A DNA stretch of 27,268 nucleotides, from contig LWDI01000098.1 of NCBI GenBank assembly GCA_002083475.1, forward strand, positions 214 to 27,481, given 5' to 3'. The notes below the pieces were generated by a model. It made no database searches. It was not told the DNA's origin and worked only from the letters and a program-made list of their open reading frames with translations. Of the stretch, positions 13,240 through 19,793 are shown one piece after another (position 1 is the first letter of the stretch; each line of letters opens with the position of its first letter). A program made the position numbers and the translations under genes. Source of the DNA: Proteobacteria bacterium SG_bin5. Lineage in GTDB: Bacteria > Pseudomonadota > Alphaproteobacteria > Sphingomonadales > Sphingomonadaceae.

Positions 13240-13747
13240 GAGACGGATAGTAAGTGTTTTTGACTCGCTTCGACCTCAAGAGGTATGCGGTCCATATAGA
13301 CGCCCACAGCATTGATCGAACAATGGATACGTCCGTAATTCCATTGTAAAATGTGAAGACGAGATCGAGAATTATGGGAAGCCAGATGCAGGTGATAACA
13401 ATCGGGACTGTTGACGGCTTGTAGCACTTCGCCAGCCGGTATCCGGCAAATACGCTGAGCGACGCATAGAATGCGAAATAGGCCCAAACTGCCGTCGTAT
13501 TGATTTGCGATAGATGGGATTGCGCTTGACTGGCCTGTGAGATTTCCAGCTCGCTTTGAGTGAGACCCGCATTCAGAAGCGGACCGAAGGCGAGAAGGCT
13601 AGCTGTCAACAGGAGAAGCCACCCGCCTACGCCACTAACAGGCCCAGCCGTCAATTCGGTTGGCTGTTCAACAACAGACGCTTCTGGATTTCGTGCCAGA
13701 TACTCGCGTTGGAGCGGTGTCAGCAGTGGTTCGCTATTTTCCGTCAT
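13232..13747 (-). CDS. DUF2569-like polytopic membrane protein
   Basis: A 171-aa protein with a polar N-terminus and four predicted membrane helices at about 42-60, 86-106, 112-134 and 141-158. The GVGGWLLLL opening of the first helix and the RVKNTYYPSRA tail are typical of the DUF2569 family, whose function is unknown. It is the first gene of the three-gene minus-strand cargo operon. The ATG at 13747 follows a G-rich GGGGGTGGG stretch that may serve as ribosome-binding site. Upstream lies the structured region 13811-13985, which would be part of its 5' leader. Confidence 0.75.
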   Translation of the reverse strand: MTENSEPLLTPLQREYLARNPEASVVEQPTELTAGPVSGVGGWLLLLTASLLAFGPLLNAGLTQSELEISQASQAQSHLSQINTTAVWAYFAFYASLSVFAGYRLAKCYKPSTVPIVITCIWLPIILDLVFTFYNGITDVSIVRSMLWASIWTAYLLRSKRVKNTYYPSRA

Positions 13748-13810
13748 CCCACCCCCGATGAAGCGACATGCGGTGCGCCCCCGCTGTCATTTCACGCCTG
13801 ATCCCTTGGT

Positions 13811-13985
13811 GATCGGGGAGGTAGTAAACCGACATAACTCGGCCCTGTGGCCTTTAGTTCGGGTGAACCTGTTGCATACGCCACAGGCTCCCCGACCGCA
13901 GGTCAGGAAGTGTGGCGCTGAGACGGTCAGCACCAACCGGTTATGCGAGGTTACTACACCCCAGAGCCGTGCGTGGCGGCTCCAT
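13811..13985 (-). ncRNA. candidate structured RNA or 5' leader with pseudoknot
   Basis: Several helices nest in 175 nt. P1 pairs 13811-13820 with 13888-13897. P2 pairs 13844-13851 with 13880-13887, directly stacked on P1. A small hairpin lies at 13857-13868. P3 is a 9-bp stem, 13913-13921 with 13927-13935. P4 pairs 13964-13969 with 13977-13982. A 22-nt bulge (13821-13842) matches 13936-13957 at 16 of 22 positions, which would form a pseudoknot. Mismatches in P1 and P3, the two pairs just beyond P4, and two in the pseudoknot are C-A or A-C on the plus strand but G-U on the minus strand. This favours a minus-strand RNA, 64 nt upstream of the DUF2569-like start. It matches no RNA class I know; an origin of replication is the alternative. 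Confidence 0.55.
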
Positions 13986-14041
13986 CGCTGCTTATGCCGT
14001 GCGCGTGGGCTTGGGGCAAGAGAATTGCCGATGGTGAGGCG

Positions 14042-14071
14042 AAAGCGATGCGCACAAAAGCGATGCGCACA
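14042..14071. repeat. perfect tandem duplication of 15 bp
   Basis: AAAGCGATGCGCACA occurs twice in a row (14042-14056 and 14057-14071). It lies between the possible promoter at 14083-14109 and the structured leader, so it may be an operator for the cargo operon or a simple slippage duplication. Confidence 0.8.
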
Positions 14072-14082
14072 CGGGGTAGGAA

Positions 14083-14109
14083 GAAATAACAAGATAAACG
14101 TGTTGTCAG
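14083..14109 (-). promoter_or_regulatory. possible promoter of the cargo operon leader
   Basis: On the minus strand CTGACA (14109-14104, 5 of 6 to consensus) precedes TATTTC (14088-14083) with a 15-bp spacer, which is short. It points toward the structured leader and the three cargo genes. Weak but suitably placed. Confidence 0.35.
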
Positions 14110-14300
14110 CGTTTCTTGAATGACAGGCAGTAGGATGCCTGAAACCTCAGGATTGCGCTCACAGCACCTTCTAAGGGCATCTAAGGGGCATTTCCTGATG
14201 TGGTGTAGCCTTTGACTTCGCTATCGACCCTGCGGAACGCACTTTCTGTTGGATGGCGAGCAACAGATGAAACAAAATGGGCTTGCACTTCAGATTTTTC

Positions 14301-14378
14301 AAAATTTTTCTGTCGCACGAGAGGCAGATTTTGAAGTCTGAATGAAAGTGGGGAATTTACCCCTCCCCCCACCGGGGG
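14301..14378. repeat. element-end sequence, right copy (possible packaging-type site)
   Basis: AAAATTTTTCTG, CGCACGAGAGG and TTTGAAGTCTGA blocks are followed by C and G runs (14360-14378), in the same order as at 8706-8784. A further AAAGTGGGGAA at 14345-14355 matches the arm-type repeat. The rest of 13986-14538 contains no credible gene that I can support. Confidence 0.6.
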
Positions 14379-14473
14379 AGCACCCCATGACTGATCATTG
14401 AGAAAATGGGCTGCCCCCCACCCCCTCAGGGCGGCGGACAACGAACCGCGCCAATGGGGATTTCAAAGCTGTC

Positions 14474-14493
14474 TAGTGGGGATAGAGTGGGGC
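14474..14493. promoter_or_regulatory. arm-type integrase binding repeats, right end
   Basis: TAGTGGGGAT (14474-14483), identical to the left-end copy at 9169, is followed directly by the related AGAGTGGGGC (14484-14493). The pair lies about 50 bp inside the right attachment site. Confidence 0.6.
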
Positions 14494-14538
14494 GTTTTTC
14501 GGGATGGTCGGTCAGATAACCCTTAAACCCTTGAAAAA

Positions 14539-14588
14539 ACTGGAGCGGGCGAAGGGATTCGAACCCTCGGCCCCAACCTTGGCAAGGT
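14539..14588. repeat. attachment site, tRNA-proximal copy
   Basis: This 50-bp partner of 9004-9053 lies within the 3' half of the intact tRNA-Gly, from just outside the CCA to the anticodon stem. It marks the right boundary of the element. Confidence 0.92.
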
Positions 14589-14615
14589 TGTGCTCTACCC
14601 CTGAGCTACGCCCGC
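14541..14615 (-). tRNA. tRNA-Gly (GCC)
   Basis: The gene is 75 nt on the minus strand including an encoded CCA. The acceptor stem GCGGGCG pairs with CGCCCGC, the D arm contains AGCTCAGGGGTAGAGC, and the T arm contains GGTTCGAATCC. The anticodon arm CCTTGCCAAGG has the loop TTGCCAA, giving anticodon GCC. It is the integration target of the adjacent element, and the cloverleaf is complete. Confidence 0.96.
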
Positions 14616-14659
14616 TCTGGCGCCATCGGGGAGGCGAGCCCCCCGCGGGTGAGGGCGGG

Positions 14660-14688
14660 CCATTAGCAGGCGAATCACCCCCTGCCAA
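14660..14688 (-). promoter_or_regulatory. possible promoter of tRNA-Gly
   Basis: On the minus strand TTGGCA (14688-14683, 5 of 6) is followed 17 bp later by TAATGG (14665-14660); GCTAAT at 15 bp is an alternative -10. It lies outside the element, so tRNA expression would survive the insertion. The rest of 14616-14922 is GC-rich DNA without another feature I can support. Confidence 0.45.
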
Positions 14689-14922
14689 GCCCTTTCGCCC
14701 GAGCGCCGTCGATCCGTGCGGTCGCCTCCGCGCCCGCCCCCGCCCGCCGATCAGCGGCGCATCGGGCAAGCGCGCCGGCGCCGCGGCGGTGGGGCGGCGG
14801 CGGGGCGGTGCCGCACCGGGCCGGGGGCGGCGCACGAAAAGCCTTGGCTTGGCGCGCGCGCGCGCCCAAATAGGCGCTCGTTAGGGATCATCGCGGGGAC
14901 GGACCCCGCCAGGAGCGAAAAC

Positions 14923-15834
14923 TTGGCCACATTGGGGATGAGCGCCGCCGAGCGCGAAGCGGTCGCCGCGTTCCGCCGCGACGTCGTCGAACCCTCGATG
15001 ACGAAGCTCGTCATCATCGATTTCTGGGCCGAATGGTGCGGGCCGTGCAAGGCGCTGAAGCCGCTGCTCGAAAAGGTCGCCGCCGCTTATGCCGACAAGG
15101 GCGTGGTGTTGGTCCAGATCGATACCGACAAGAACCAATTCATCGCCGCGCAATTCCAGGTGCGCTCGATCCCCACCGTCTATGCGATGTTCCAGGGGCA
15201 GCTCGTCGCCGATCTCACCAACGCGCGCACCGAAAGCCAATTGCGCACACTGCTCGACCAGATTCTGCGCCAACTGCCGATCGAGGCCGAGGGCGCCGAG
15301 GCCGAGGCCGAGCTCGAACCGCTGATCGCGATGGGCGAACAGATCCTCGCCGAGGGCGACGCGCCGCGCGCCCGGGGGATTTTCGAGCAATTGCACGAGA
15401 TGGCGCCCGAGCATCCCGGCGTCGTCTCCGGCCTGATCCGCGCGCTCGTCGGCGCGGGCGACGCGGCGGCGGCCGAGGCGCTCGTCGCCGGGCTCGCGCC
15501 CGAGCTCGCCAAGGCGCCCGAGATCGCCCGCGCGCGCGCCGCGCTCGCGCTCGCCAAGGAAGGCGAGCCGGTCGCCGATCTCGCGGGGCTCGCGGCGCAC
15601 GCGGCGGCGAACCCGGAAGACATGGCGGCGCGCTACAAGCTCGCCGGCGGGCAGATGGCGGCGGGGGATCATCAAGCGGCGGCGGACACGTTGCTCGCGA
15701 TGATCGCCGACGATCGCGGCTGGAACGAGGGCGCGGCGCGCCAGCGCTTGCTCAAATTGTTCGAAGGCGTGGGTCTCGAGGATCCCTGGGTCGCGGCGAC
15801 GCGGCGCCGGCTGTCGGCGATCCTGTTTGGCTGA
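14923..15834 (+). CDS. thioredoxin-domain/TPR protein (CnoX/YbbN-like)
   Basis: A 303-aa protein. Residues about 10-120 form a thioredoxin domain with the intact redox motif WAEWCGPCK and the cis-proline segment RSIPTVYAMF. The remainder (about 130-303) is helical with TPR-like repeats (EQILAEGDAPRARGIFEQLH and MAARYKLAGGQMAAGDHQAA). This is the architecture of YbbN/CnoX, a holdase that protects proteins from over-oxidation and hands them to chaperones; in E. coli the CXXC is incomplete, here it is complete. The start is TTG at 14923, seven bases after AGGAG and giving the usual MATLGMSAAEREAV opening. The upstream in-frame extension is low-complexity and rejected. The LON-domain gene follows 13 nt later. 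Confidence 0.88.
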   Translation: MATLGMSAAEREAVAAFRRDVVEPSMTKLVIIDFWAEWCGPCKALKPLLEKVAAAYADKGVVLVQIDTDKNQFIAAQFQVRSIPTVYAMFQGQLVADLTNARTESQLRTLLDQILRQLPIEAEGAEAEAELEPLIAMGEQILAEGDAPRARGIFEQLHEMAPEHPGVVSGLIRALVGAGDAAAAEALVAGLAPELAKAPEIARARAALALAKEGEPVADLAGLAAHAAANPEDMAARYKLAGGQMAAGDHQAAADTLLAMIADDRGWNEGAARQRLLKLFEGVGLEDPWVAATRRRLSAILFG

Positions 15835-15847
15835 TGGACCCCGCCCC

Positions 15848-16465
15848 GTGAGCGAACGCACGCGCCTGTCGATCTTCCCGCTGCCCGGCGCGCTGCTGTT
15901 CCCACGCATGCATCTGCCGCTCCATATTTTCGAGCCGCGCTACCGGGCGATGGTGAGCGATTCGCTCGCGCGCGATCGGCGGATCGGGATGATCCAGCCG
16001 CGTGGCGGCGGGCCGGTGCCGCCCTTGTTCGCGGTGGGCTGCGTCGGGCGGATCGCGCATTTCGAAGCGCTCGACGACGGGCGCTATAATCTGGTGCTCG
16101 AAGGCCAGGCCCTGTTCCGCGTGCTGCGCGAGCTCGACGTGACGACGAGCTTCCGCCAGGTCGAGGCCGAACTCCTCCCCTATCCGCCCGAGCCCGAAAG
16201 CCTCGCCCATCCCGCGCGCGCGGCGCTCGAGAGCGAGGCGCGGCGCTTCGCGGATGCGCAGGGCTATGCGGTCGATTGGGAAGCGGTGACGACGCTCGAC
16301 GATGAATCGCTCGTCAACGGCGTCGCGCAGATCGCGCCCTTCGACGCCGCCGCCAAGCAAGCGCTGCTCGAAGCCCCCGATCTCGCCGCGCGCGCCGAAT
16401 TGCTCACCCAATTGATGGCCTTTTTCGGCCGCACCGGCGATTCGGACGAAGTGACGCTGCAATGA
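15848..16465 (+). CDS. LON peptidase N-terminal (substrate-binding) domain protein
   Basis: A 205-aa protein made of the LON N-terminal domain without ATPase or protease parts. LSIFPLPGALLFPRMHLPLH, then IFEPRYRAMVSDSL and RRIGMIQP, match the family's opening, and GRIAHFEALDDGRYNLVLEG follows. In Lon the domain binds substrates; the stand-alone role is not established. The GTG at 15848 is chosen because homologous sequence starts with the few residues before LSIFPLPG; a TTG at 15827 would overlap the upstream gene and is less likely. The stop overlaps the next ATG by 4 nt (ATGA). Together with the thioredoxin/TPR gene upstream it may form a protein quality-control operon. Confidence 0.87.
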   Translation: MSERTRLSIFPLPGALLFPRMHLPLHIFEPRYRAMVSDSLARDRRIGMIQPRGGGPVPPLFAVGCVGRIAHFEALDDGRYNLVLEGQALFRVLRELDVTTSFRQVEAELLPYPPEPESLAHPARAALESEARRFADAQGYAVDWEAVTTLDDESLVNGVAQIAPFDAAAKQALLEAPDLAARAELLTQLMAFFGRTGDSDEVTLQ

Positions 16466-16674
16466 GCGACGCGCCGCCCGCGGGCGCCGAGCCCTGCCCG
16501 ATCGACCCCTGCCCGATCGACCCCTGGCTGCTCCAACGCCTCGTCTGCCCGGTCACGCGCGCGCCGCTGCGCTGGGACGGCGCGGCGCTGGTGAGCGACG
16601 CGGCGGGGCTCGCCTATCCGCTGCGGGACGGCGTGCCGGTGCTGCTGCCCGAAGCGGCGGTGCCCGGTCAGTAA
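16462..16674 (+). CDS. Trm112-family protein (YcaR-like)
   Basis: A 70-aa protein whose C-terminal LVCPVTRAPLRWDG, ALVSDAAGLAYPLRDGVPVLLPEAA pattern is the Trm112/YcaR family signature. Eukaryotic Trm112 activates several methyltransferases; the bacterial role is less clear. The N-terminus is longer than usual and contains PCPIDPCPIDP, encoded by a perfect 15-bp tandem duplication at 16492-16521. A single repeat unit would give a more typical length. The ATG overlaps the LON gene stop. The 3' end overlaps the convergent SDR gene by 7 nt. Confidence 0.88.
   Translation: MSDAPPAGAEPCPIDPCPIDPWLLQRLVCPVTRAPLRWDGAALVSDAAGLAYPLRDGVPVLLPEAAVPGQ
16492..16521 (+). repeat. in-frame 15-bp tandem duplication in the Trm112-like gene
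   Basis: CCCTGCCCGATCGAC occurs twice in a row and adds five residues (PCPID) without breaking the frame. It lies outside the conserved domain. Confidence 0.85.
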
Positions 16675-17387
16675 CGCAGCATCACCCGCCGCGCGATCGG
16701 CGCGGCGATATTGTGCACCGCGCTCAGCACGCGCACCATGCCGACATTGGCCTCGGCCTTGCCCGCCGCCATAGCCGCGACGATTTGCCGCGCGCATTCC
16801 TCCGGGCTCATTTTCGCGTGTTGGTTATCGCGCGTCATCGCGGTGTCGACCACCGGCGGCAGCGCCTCCATCACCGACACCGTGCTCCCGGCGAGTTGCG
16901 CGCGCAGCGCTTGGGTGAAGCTGCGCAAGCCCGCCTTGGTCGCGCAATAAACGGGCGATCGGCTGCTGGGCGCGATCGCCAGCCCCGAGGTGACGTTGAC
17001 GATCAGCGCCTCGGGCCGCGCGCGCAGCGCGCCGATCAGCCGCGCGGTCAAATGAATCGGCGCGGTGAGGTTGAGCGCGATACATTGATCGACCGACGCG
17101 AGATCGATCGGCGCGGCGATGTCGAACGCGGCGCCCATGCCGGCGTTGTTGACCAAAATGTCGATCGGCCAGGCATGGACGGCGGCGACGATCGTGTCGC
17201 GCCCCGCGCCGCTCGAAAGATCGGCGGCGACCGCTTCGAAGCCCTCCGCGCGCGCCATGCCGAGTTTGGCGGGGTCGCGCCCGCAGACCATCACCTCGGC
17301 GCCGCGTCCGCGCAGCGCCCGCGCGAGCGCCAGGCCGATGCCGTCGGTGCCGCCGGTAATCAGCGCGCGCTTGCCCTCGAGTTCCAT
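16668..17387 (-). CDS. short-chain dehydrogenase/reductase family oxidoreductase
   Basis: A 239-aa classical SDR. The cofactor motif TGGTDGIG is at 11-18, the NNAG motif at 80-83, and the catalytic residues are Ser134 (NVTSG), Tyr147 and Lys151 (YCATK). Arg37 after the second strand (VCGRDPAKL) suggests a preference for NADP. The closest named relatives I can suggest are the DltE/YciK-type reductases; the substrate is unknown. It runs opposite to its neighbours, overlaps the end of the Trm112-like gene by 7 nt, and shares a 69-bp divergent promoter region with uvrC. Confidence 0.9.
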   Translation of the reverse strand: MELEGKRALITGGTDGIGLALARALRGRGAEVMVCGRDPAKLGMARAEGFEAVAADLSSGAGRDTIVAAVHAWPIDILVNNAGMGAAFDIAAPIDLASVDQCIALNLTAPIHLTARLIGALRARPEALIVNVTSGLAIAPSSRSPVYCATKAGLRSFTQALRAQLAGSTVSVMEALPPVVDTAMTRDNQHAKMSPEECARQIVAAMAAGKAEANVGMVRVLSAVHNIAAPIARRVMLRY

Positions 17388-17456
17388 CGCCGCCCCCTAT
17401 CGTTTCGCTGGCCATAGCCGTTGTCGGGCGCGGCGGGGAAGCCTAACTCGGCGGGA

Positions 17457-19373
17457 ATGACCACCCCCGCCGGCCCCGATCGCTTCAACGAAGAACGCGC
17501 GACCTATGCCGTGCGCGGCGCCGACGCCCCCGATCTGGAGGCGGGCGTCGCCGCGATCCGCAACGTGCTGCAAACCCTGCCCGCGCGCCCCGGCGTCTAT
17601 CGGATGCAGGACGCGCGCGGCGACGTGCTCTATGTCGGCAAGGCGCGCGCGCTCAAGAACCGCGTGACCAATTACACCCAGGTCGAGCGCCTGCCCAAAC
17701 GCCTCCAGCGCATGGTCGCGCTCACCCGATCGATGACGATCGTGACGACCAATAACGAGGCCGAGGCGCTGCTGCTCGAAGCGCAGCTGATCAAGCGCTA
17801 TCGCCCCGCGTACAACGTGCTGCTGCGCGACGACAAAAGCTTCCCGTTCATTTTGCTCCGCGCCGATCATGATTTCCCGCGCATCCAGAAGCATCGCGGC
17901 GCGCGGCGGATCAAGGGCAATTATTACGGCCCCTTCGCGAGCGCGGGCGCGGTCAACACCACGCTCAACGCGCTGCAGAAATTGTTCCTGCTGCGGAGCT
18001 GCTCGGACGGTTTTTTCAGCCGGCGCGATCGGCCGTGCCTGCTCTATCAGATCAAGCGCTGCTCGGCGCCCTGCGTCGGGCGGATCGATACCGAGGCCTA
18101 TGCCGAGCTGGTGAGCGACGCCAAGGATTTCCTCGCCGGCAAATCCACGCAAGTTCAAGCCAAGCTCGGCGCGCAGATGCAGGCGGCGGCCGAGGCGATG
18201 GACTTCGAGCTCGCCGCGATCCTGCGCGATCGGCTGCGCGCGCTCACTTTCATCCAGGGCAGCCAGGCGATCAACGCCGATGGCGTGGGCGACGCCGATA
18301 TTTTCGCGCTCGCGTGCAAGGATGGCGTGATCGGCATCCAGGCCTTTTTCATCCGCGGCGGGCAGAATTGGGGGCATCGCAGCTTCTTCCCCACCCACAC
18401 CGCCGAAGTGCCCGAGGAGGAAGTGCTGATGAGCTTCCTCACCCAATTTTACGAGGAAGTGCCGCCCGCGCGCCAGGTGCTGGTCGATCGCGACCTCGGC
18501 GAGGGGGCGCTGCTCGAGGAGATGCTGAGCACGCAAGCCGGCCGCAAGGTCGAGCTCAGCGTGCCCCAGCGCGGCACGCGGCGGCGGCTGCTCGACCAGG
18601 CCAAGCGCAACGCCGAGGAAGCGCTCGACCGGCGGCTGGCCGAATCGACCACCCAGGCGAAGCTGCTGCGCGAGGTCGCCGAACTCTTCGACCTGCCCGA
18701 GCCGCCGCAGCGCATCGAAATCTATGACAATAGCCATATCCAGGGCACGGGCGCGCTCGGCGCGATGGTCGTCGCCGGGCCCGAGGGTTTCCGCAAGGGC
18801 CAATATCGCAAGTTCAACATGAAACGCGCCGAGACGATCGCGGGCGATGATTACGGCATGATGCGCGAGATGTTCCAGCGCCGCTTCGCCCGCGCGCGCG
18901 ACGAAGACCCCGATCGCGGCGATTGGCCCGATCTGGTGCTGATCGACGGCGGGCGCGGGCAGCTGAACGCGGTGCGCGCCGCGCTCGAGGAAATGGGGAT
19001 CGACGATGTCTGCCTGGTCGGCGTCGCCAAGGGGCCGCACCATGGGCGCGACGGGCGCGAGGTGTTCCACTTGATGGACGGGCGCGAGTTCCAGCTCCCC
19101 GTCAACGCGCCGGTGCTCTTCTATCTACAGCGGCTGCGCGACGAGGCGCACCGTTTCGCGATCGGCGCGCACCGCCAGAAGCGCGCCAAGGCGATGGGCG
19201 CGAGCCCGCTCGACGAGGTGCCCGGTATCGGTCCGGCGCGCAAGAAAGCGCTGCTGATGCATTTCGGCACCGCCCGCGCGGTGCGCGGCGCGAGCCTCGA
19301 GGATCTGCGCAAGGCGCCCGGGGTGAGCGCCGCGGTCGCGCAGACGGTGTATGATTTCTACCATAGCCGCTAG
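17457..19373 (+). CDS. uvrC: excinuclease ABC subunit C
   Basis: UvrC makes both incisions around a DNA lesion in nucleotide excision repair, after UvrA and UvrB have marked it. The 638-aa protein shows the N-terminal GIY-YIG nuclease (PGVYRMQDARGDVLYVGKAR, residues 45-64), the cysteine-bearing CLLYQIKRCSAPC segment, a UVR domain binding UvrB (about 205-245), the RNase H-like 5' nuclease (YDNSHIQGTGALGAMVV and LVLIDGGRGQLNAV) and a C-terminal helix-hairpin-helix pair (VPGIGPARKKALL). The ATG at 17457 is chosen over an in-frame start 36 nt upstream because GGCGGGA precedes it and the earlier codons have no family match. It is transcribed away from the SDR gene. Confidence 0.96.
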   Translation: MTTPAGPDRFNEERATYAVRGADAPDLEAGVAAIRNVLQTLPARPGVYRMQDARGDVLYVGKARALKNRVTNYTQVERLPKRLQRMVALTRSMTIVTTNNEAEALLLEAQLIKRYRPAYNVLLRDDKSFPFILLRADHDFPRIQKHRGARRIKGNYYGPFASAGAVNTTLNALQKLFLLRSCSDGFFSRRDRPCLLYQIKRCSAPCVGRIDTEAYAELVSDAKDFLAGKSTQVQAKLGAQMQAAAEAMDFELAAILRDRLRALTFIQGSQAINADGVGDADIFALACKDGVIGIQAFFIRGGQNWGHRSFFPTHTAEVPEEEVLMSFLTQFYEEVPPARQVLVDRDLGEGALLEEMLSTQAGRKVELSVPQRGTRRRLLDQAKRNAEEALDRRLAESTTQAKLLREVAELFDLPEPPQRIEIYDNSHIQGTGALGAMVVAGPEGFRKGQYRKFNMKRAETIAGDDYGMMREMFQRRFARARDEDPDRGDWPDLVLIDGGRGQLNAVRAALEEMGIDDVCLVGVAKGPHHGRDGREVFHLMDGREFQLPVNAPVLFYLQRLRDEAHRFAIGAHRQKRAKAMGASPLDEVPGIGPARKKALLMHFGTARAVRGASLEDLRKAPGVSAAVAQTVYDFYHSR

Positions 19374-19416
19374 GTCGTGCGGCGGCCCTGCGGGTGCTGC
19401 GTTGAGGTCCGCCAGT

Positions 19417-19551
19417 TTTGGTTCACGCGGAGGCGCGGAGGCGGGGAGCCCTGAAAGCGCCGCAGGCATTCCAATCCGAGGAATGAAGAGGCGCTACGCG
19501 CGATCGAGCGCGCTTCGCCTCCGCGATCTCCGCGCCTCCGCGTGAACCAAA
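19417..19551. repeat. 135-bp intergenic repeat with perfect 24-bp inverted arms
   Basis: The left arm (19417-19440, TTTGGTTCACGCGGAGG then CGCGGAG) and right arm (19528-19551) are exact reverse complements, separated by 87 nt. The arms themselves contain CGGAGGCG-type direct repeats. Similar CGCGGAGGCGCGGAG sequence units recur in sphingomonad intergenic regions. No open frame fits inside. The rest of 19374-19793 shows no other supported feature apart from the katG ribosome-binding site. Confidence 0.85.
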
Positions 19552-19793
19552 CCCTCCGCGCAAACCCATCCCCGGAAAAGCTCCCCCGCCCCGTTTCAAG
19601 TTCCGGCCAAATTGCGCGCGCGCCCGTTGCGTGGGCAGCGCAAGCGCCGAGCCGCGCTGCTATAGCCCGCCCGAGCCCCCGAGGCGCCGTTCGAAAGCGC
19701 CCGGGTCGATCACTGTAAGCGGGTTTTTCCACACGACTTTCGGGCGCGTAACGGCGATGATCGCGCCACCCCTGATCCACGAGCGGAGGTCCT

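Larger units (their letters stand above)
9004..14588 (+). mobile_element. satellite-like integrative element in tRNA-Gly (unit 2)
   Basis: The element is about 5,535 bp from repeat to repeat. Its layout is attachment copy, arm-type repeats, integrase, operator/promoter, AlpA-like regulator, family A polymerase-like protein, convergent membrane/lipoprotein operon with structured leader, terminal AT/GC block, arm-type repeats, intact tRNA-Gly. There is no terminase, portal, capsid, tail, lysis or conjugation gene. Size, gene content (int, alpA, replication protein, cargo) and tRNA target resemble phage satellites and other minimal integrative elements. Dependence on a helper phage is inferred only. 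The tRNA gene is left whole at the right boundary, as is usual for tyrosine-recombinase elements. Confidence 0.85.

Noticed and set aside
13560..14123. 187-codon plus-strand open frame over the structured leader
   Set aside because: It overlaps the DUF2569-like gene antisense, has no ribosome-binding site or domain, and the helix pattern explains the conservation-like structure better.
17397..19070. 557-codon minus-strand open frame across uvrC
   Set aside because: Antisense shadow of a complete uvrC gene with no domain signature.
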